Below are positions 61,381 to 64,000 of a stretch of 64,000 nt of DNA, piece after piece (position 1 is the stretch's first letter; each line of letters begins with the position of its first letter). The notes under the pieces are model-generated. The model was not told the DNA's origin. It did no database searches and worked only from the letters and a program-made list of their open reading frames with translations. The DNA is taken from NCBI RefSeq assembly GCF_036327775.1, contig NZ_CP109598.1:5282001-5346000 (forward strand), read 5' to 3'. This stretch comes from Streptomyces sp. NBC_01498. GTDB taxonomy: Bacteria > Actinomycetota > Actinomycetes > Streptomycetales > Streptomycetaceae. A program made the position numbers and the translations under genes.

Positions 61381-63504
61381 TCACGCCGATCCGGGACCGC
61401 GCGGCAACAGCGCGCCGCCGACGAGTCCGGTGTGGAGGAGACGTGTGACATCCTCGGCGGCTTGGTCGGCCCGGCGGGCGGCGGTCCGCAGGTCATGCAA
61501 GCGGCGGAACGTGGCGCCGTACCGCTGCTGTTCGGCGAGGGGGAGCAAGGGAACGCGTAGCCGTCGAGGATCCACCCGCACGATGGATGTACCGGTGGCC
61601 GCGGCGTTGACGTTCTGCTCGGCTGAGAGGAACCCGGCCAGGAACCAGGGGTCGAGCCGACGTTGGTCCGGGCGGAAGAGCAGCAGGTGGCGTCCCAGGA
61701 AGAAGCCTGTCTCGCTCGGCTCGACGACCCGGGCCACGGTGCTGTGCCCCGTACGAAGCATCTCCGTGAGCAGCACGTCACTTGTCTGGATCAGGGGGAG
61801 CGCCGTGCCGGCGGGAGAGTCTGCTTCCGTCCCGGAGGCGGGTCGGTCCTTTACGACATCGCGAACCGTGAGTGTCGGTCGTCCGGCGCGTTCGGGTTCG
61901 GGCTTCGGCAGTGGTTCGCCGCTCCGCGTCCGGCGGCTTCCCGGCGGCGTGCGAAGCAGAGTGAGAGCGCCGCCGCGCAGAAGGTCGGCGACCGTTGCCG
62001 TACGCCACTCACGGGGGAGGCCGTCGGCCGGTGCCCACTCGCTGTCGGTGCTCAGGTCGCTCAGATCCTTTGCGGCTTGGTGGAGTTGGCCGCCCAGCTC
62101 CGATGCCTGCCGGGCCAGCAGCGCGGGGCGCAGGGTCTGCCGGGAGGTCGTGCGGACATGGCGGGCCGGGGTCAGGTCCACGGCCTCGTTGAGGAGGTCC
62201 GTGATCGGTACGGCTTCGGCGATGCCCGGAATTCCGGTGAAGCCGTCCTTGTCGGCGAGGAAAGTCCGCCATGCCGACAGAACGGTGTTGTCGACGGCAG
62301 CCCAGTCGAGTTTCCGGTTCTCCGAGGCGGCGGCATCGACGAGCAGCACCGACCCCGGAGGCTCAGCACCGGGATCGGGCCGTTCGAGTACCCACAGGTG
62401 CAGGCCGATATGGAGTGGGGTGGCCGCGCCCTGGGGGAGCGAGACGATCGCGCGGAGGGCTCCGTCACGTACGAGTTGCGCCCGGATGCGCCGGCCGGCG
62501 GTGCGTTCCGCGACTGCCGGCGGCATGAGGAGCACGGCACGGCCGCCGGGCACGAGATGGGCCAGGGAGTGCTGTACCCAGGCGAGTTCGGGCTCGCCCT
62601 TGGGCGGGACGCCGTAGGCCCAGCGCTGGTCGTACGCGAGATCCTCGTGCCCCCACTCACGGACTCCGTACGGGGGATTGCACAGTACGGCGTCGGCGGC
62701 GAGGTCCTCGAAGGTGTCGGAGCGCAGACTGTCCCCCGCACGTACGGACACAGTGGCTTCGGGGGCTCTCAGCAGGAGCCGAACGGCGGCCTGGGCGGCC
62801 TGCGCGGGCAGGATGTCCTGGCCGTGCAGTGCCGTCGCGCCCTCGGATGCCGCGGCGGCGAGCAGAGATCCGATACCGCACGCCGGGTCGAGGACGCTCT
62901 TGGGGAACGCACCCGCGCTGTCGGTCAGGAGGCGGGCCATGAGGTCGGCCAGGGGGCGCGGTGTGAGGTAGGTGCCGGTGGCGCCCGTGTCCTCCAGCAG
63001 GCGTTCGGCCAGGACGTCCGCCGCGGCCTCGGCGCCGTCCGTGACGAAATACCGCAGGAGGCTTCTCACCGGCCCGGCCGCCTCGGGGCCGTACGCGGCG
63101 CCCTTGGGGCCCGGGATGGACCGGGCTCCGTCGTCCGTTGCCGACCTGACCCAACGCAGCAGGGGTTCGTCACGCAGTTCGGGCAGGGCCTCGCTCTCGC
63201 TCCGGTCCAGCCGGGCGGCCGCGAGCACCACGGGAAGCAGGTCCAGCGCCAGTTCGCCGCCGCCGGGATGGGTCCGCAGCGTCGTGCGAAGGCGGTCTGC
63301 CGGGGTGTCCTCAGGGAGTTGGCCACGGGCGGAAAGCCAGGCGCGAACGGCGTCGAGATCGTAGGTGGGGCTGCTGTCCGTGCCTCCCGCCGGGGTGGGG
63401 AAGTCCGGGTGCCTACGACGCCAGTTGCTCACCGTGGCACGGGTGACCCCGGCCAGCCGGGAAATGTCGGCGGCGGTCACGAGGGCGCCGGCCTGCTGGT
63501 TCAT
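61381..63504 (-). CDS. HTH-containing N6-adenine DNA methylase with fused S-like domain
   Basis: 707 residues. Residues 10-35 are a helix-turn-helix (TAADISRLAGVTRATVSNWR). The methylase core has motif I SVLDPACGIGSLLAAA (about 203) and AVLCNPPYGVREWG (about 272). The last 200 residues (GALTLLRTPPGSRRTRSGEP ... TGFFLGRHLLLFRPDQRRLD ... LPLAEQQRYGATFRRLHDLR) look like one HsdS target-recognition half. It is thus a self-contained modification enzyme, 79 bp upstream of hsdM in the same direction. ATG 63504. Whether it modifies for the same HsdR or acts alone cannot be told. Confidence 0.88.
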   Translation of the reverse strand: MNQQAGALVTAADISRLAGVTRATVSNWRRRHPDFPTPAGGTDSSPTYDLDAVRAWLSARGQLPEDTPADRLRTTLRTHPGGGELALDLLPVVLAAARLDRSESEALPELRDEPLLRWVRSATDDGARSIPGPKGAAYGPEAAGPVRSLLRYFVTDGAEAAADVLAERLLEDTGATGTYLTPRPLADLMARLLTDSAGAFPKSVLDPACGIGSLLAAAASEGATALHGQDILPAQAAQAAVRLLLRAPEATVSVRAGDSLRSDTFEDLAADAVLCNPPYGVREWGHEDLAYDQRWAYGVPPKGEPELAWVQHSLAHLVPGGRAVLLMPPAVAERTAGRRIRAQLVRDGALRAIVSLPQGAATPLHIGLHLWVLERPDPGAEPPGSVLLVDAAASENRKLDWAAVDNTVLSAWRTFLADKDGFTGIPGIAEAVPITDLLNEAVDLTPARHVRTTSRQTLRPALLARQASELGGQLHQAAKDLSDLSTDSEWAPADGLPREWRTATVADLLRGGALTLLRTPPGSRRTRSGEPLPKPEPERAGRPTLTVRDVVKDRPASGTEADSPAGTALPLIQTSDVLLTEMLRTGHSTVARVVEPSETGFFLGRHLLLFRPDQRRLDPWFLAGFLSAEQNVNAAATGTSIVRVDPRRLRVPLLPLAEQQRYGATFRRLHDLRTAARRADQAAEDVTRLLHTGLVGGALLPRGPGSA

Positions 63505-63581
63505 GGGCTCCTGCCGGGTGACGTCGGGACGGTGGGCTGGATGGGTTCACTCTATACCAGCACCCAACCGTCGTGAACCAT

Positions 63582-63610
63582 TTGACAGTGCTTTCAGTCG
63601 ACGCTCTACT
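63582..63610 (+). promoter_or_regulatory. Consensus-like promoter for the gene at 63698
   Basis: -35 TTGACA (63582-63587), 17-bp spacer, -10 TCTACT (63605-63610): close to the vegetative sigma consensus and the best promoter match I noticed. Transcription would start near 63617, leaving an 80-base leader. Confidence 0.6.
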
Positions 63611-63697
63611 GGTTCTGCTTTCACCTGCATTCCCGGCTTCCCCGGGGGTCCCGGGCATCGCATGCCCGGAAGACGTCGATACGAATGGAGCGGCTCC

Positions 63698-64000
63698 ATG
63701 GCCACCACTACCTCCGGTACGTCCAAGCGCACCCTGTACCGGCTCACGGGTATCGCTCCCTCGGTCGACGCCATGTTCGACGTTCTCGATGCGGCCCAGC
63801 TCGAAGCCGTAGACGCGGAGCTGCACTTCCCGCAGGAGCGGCTGGGCGTTCCGGCGCTGCTGGTCACCGGCAGCTTCGAGCAGCCGGTCGCGAGCTGGTG
63901 CGGCGAGATCAGTCGTACGACCGGGTGCGAGGTGTCGCGGCCCGTGAACCGGTCGGCGGGGCTCCTGATGCTCGCGGTCGACGAGGAGGTGTATGCCGTC
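63698..64000 (+). CDS. TIGR04141/DUF6119-like protein, 3' end outside the window
   Basis: The first 101 residues are visible: TSKRTLYRLTGIAPSVDAMF, then FDVLDAAQLEAVDAELHFP, LGVPALLVTGSFEQPVASWC and RSAGLLMLAVDEEVYAV. The opening K-x-x-L-Y-R-L and the AGLLMLAVDEEVYAV segment match the sporadically distributed TIGR04141 (DUF6119) family often found in defence and mobile regions. The full protein would be about 500-600 residues. ATG 63698 has GGAG seven bases upstream. Function of the family is not established. Confidence 0.65.
   Translation, partial: MATTTSGTSKRTLYRLTGIAPSVDAMFDVLDAAQLEAVDAELHFPQERLGVPALLVTGSFEQPVASWCGEISRTTGCEVSRPVNRSAGLLMLAVDEEVYAV

Noticed and set aside
59334..61448. 704-residue plus-strand frame antisense to hsdM
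   Set aside because: Pure codon-bias shadow; hsdM has full domain support on the other strand.

Overview
The window is very GC-rich and its genes have almost exclusively G/C third positions. They carry Streptomyces-type hallmarks: a type A RNase P RNA, an XRE/DUF397/ATP-binding trio, SCO2322-like and DUF5336-like proteins, GTGA/ATGA translational overlaps and frequent GTG starts. I read it as chromosomal DNA of a Streptomyces (or close relative): about 45.7 kb of conserved core, then an accessory region of about 18 kb rich in phage-defence genes.

Region 1 (1-13.5 kb): the end of a FetB-type permease; a decayed 2-keto-3-deoxygluconate kinase; a HAD phosphatase; a peptidoglycan-binding membrane protein; a DHA2 multidrug exporter fused to a winged-helix domain; a GNAT enzyme; two adjacent genes sharing one helical domain; a serpin followed by a possible stop-loss antisense ORF; a GT87-PAP2 fusion; a second GNAT enzyme; and a Pro-rich membrane protein.

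Region 2 (13.4-20.3 kb, minus strand): a coupled operon preceded by a cobalamin riboswitch. It encodes a secreted and membrane-anchored prenyltransferase/squalene-oxidase-repeat protein, an SCO2322-family secreted protein, and the EcfT, EcfA1A2 fusion and S component of an ECF transporter. Together these look like a B12 capture and uptake system.

Region 3 (20.6-45.1 kb): a divergent GT4 / methyltransferase / alpha-toroid cluster; an amidase; a methyltransferase; two DHA2 exporters; an ABC exporter coupled to a histidine kinase and response regulator; a phage-lysin-like protein; Nif3 / CTG-start zinc-ribbon protein / RNase H-phosphatase; a degenerate repeat cluster; KDPG aldolase; YaaA; and a MerR regulator with a leaderless, 19-bp-spacer promoter.

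Region 4 (45.27-64 kb): rnpB marks the edge of the core. After it come a two-gene module (an unknown protein plus an AIPR-family protein with an Mrr-like nuclease motif), a soluble Ser/Thr kinase with a helical-repeat tail, and a WhiJ-like trio with a clear palindromic operator. Next is a type I restriction-modification operon in the order hsdM-hsdS-[ABC ATPase-DUF4276]-hsdR, with a separate HTH-N6-adenine methylase upstream of it. The start of a TIGR04141/DUF6119-like gene runs off the right edge. The ATPase + TOPRIM-like pair is translationally locked between hsdS and hsdR. It resembles PARIS-type guard modules that sense anti-restriction proteins, and it is the most interesting system here. 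No insertion sequence, CRISPR array or tRNA gene was seen.
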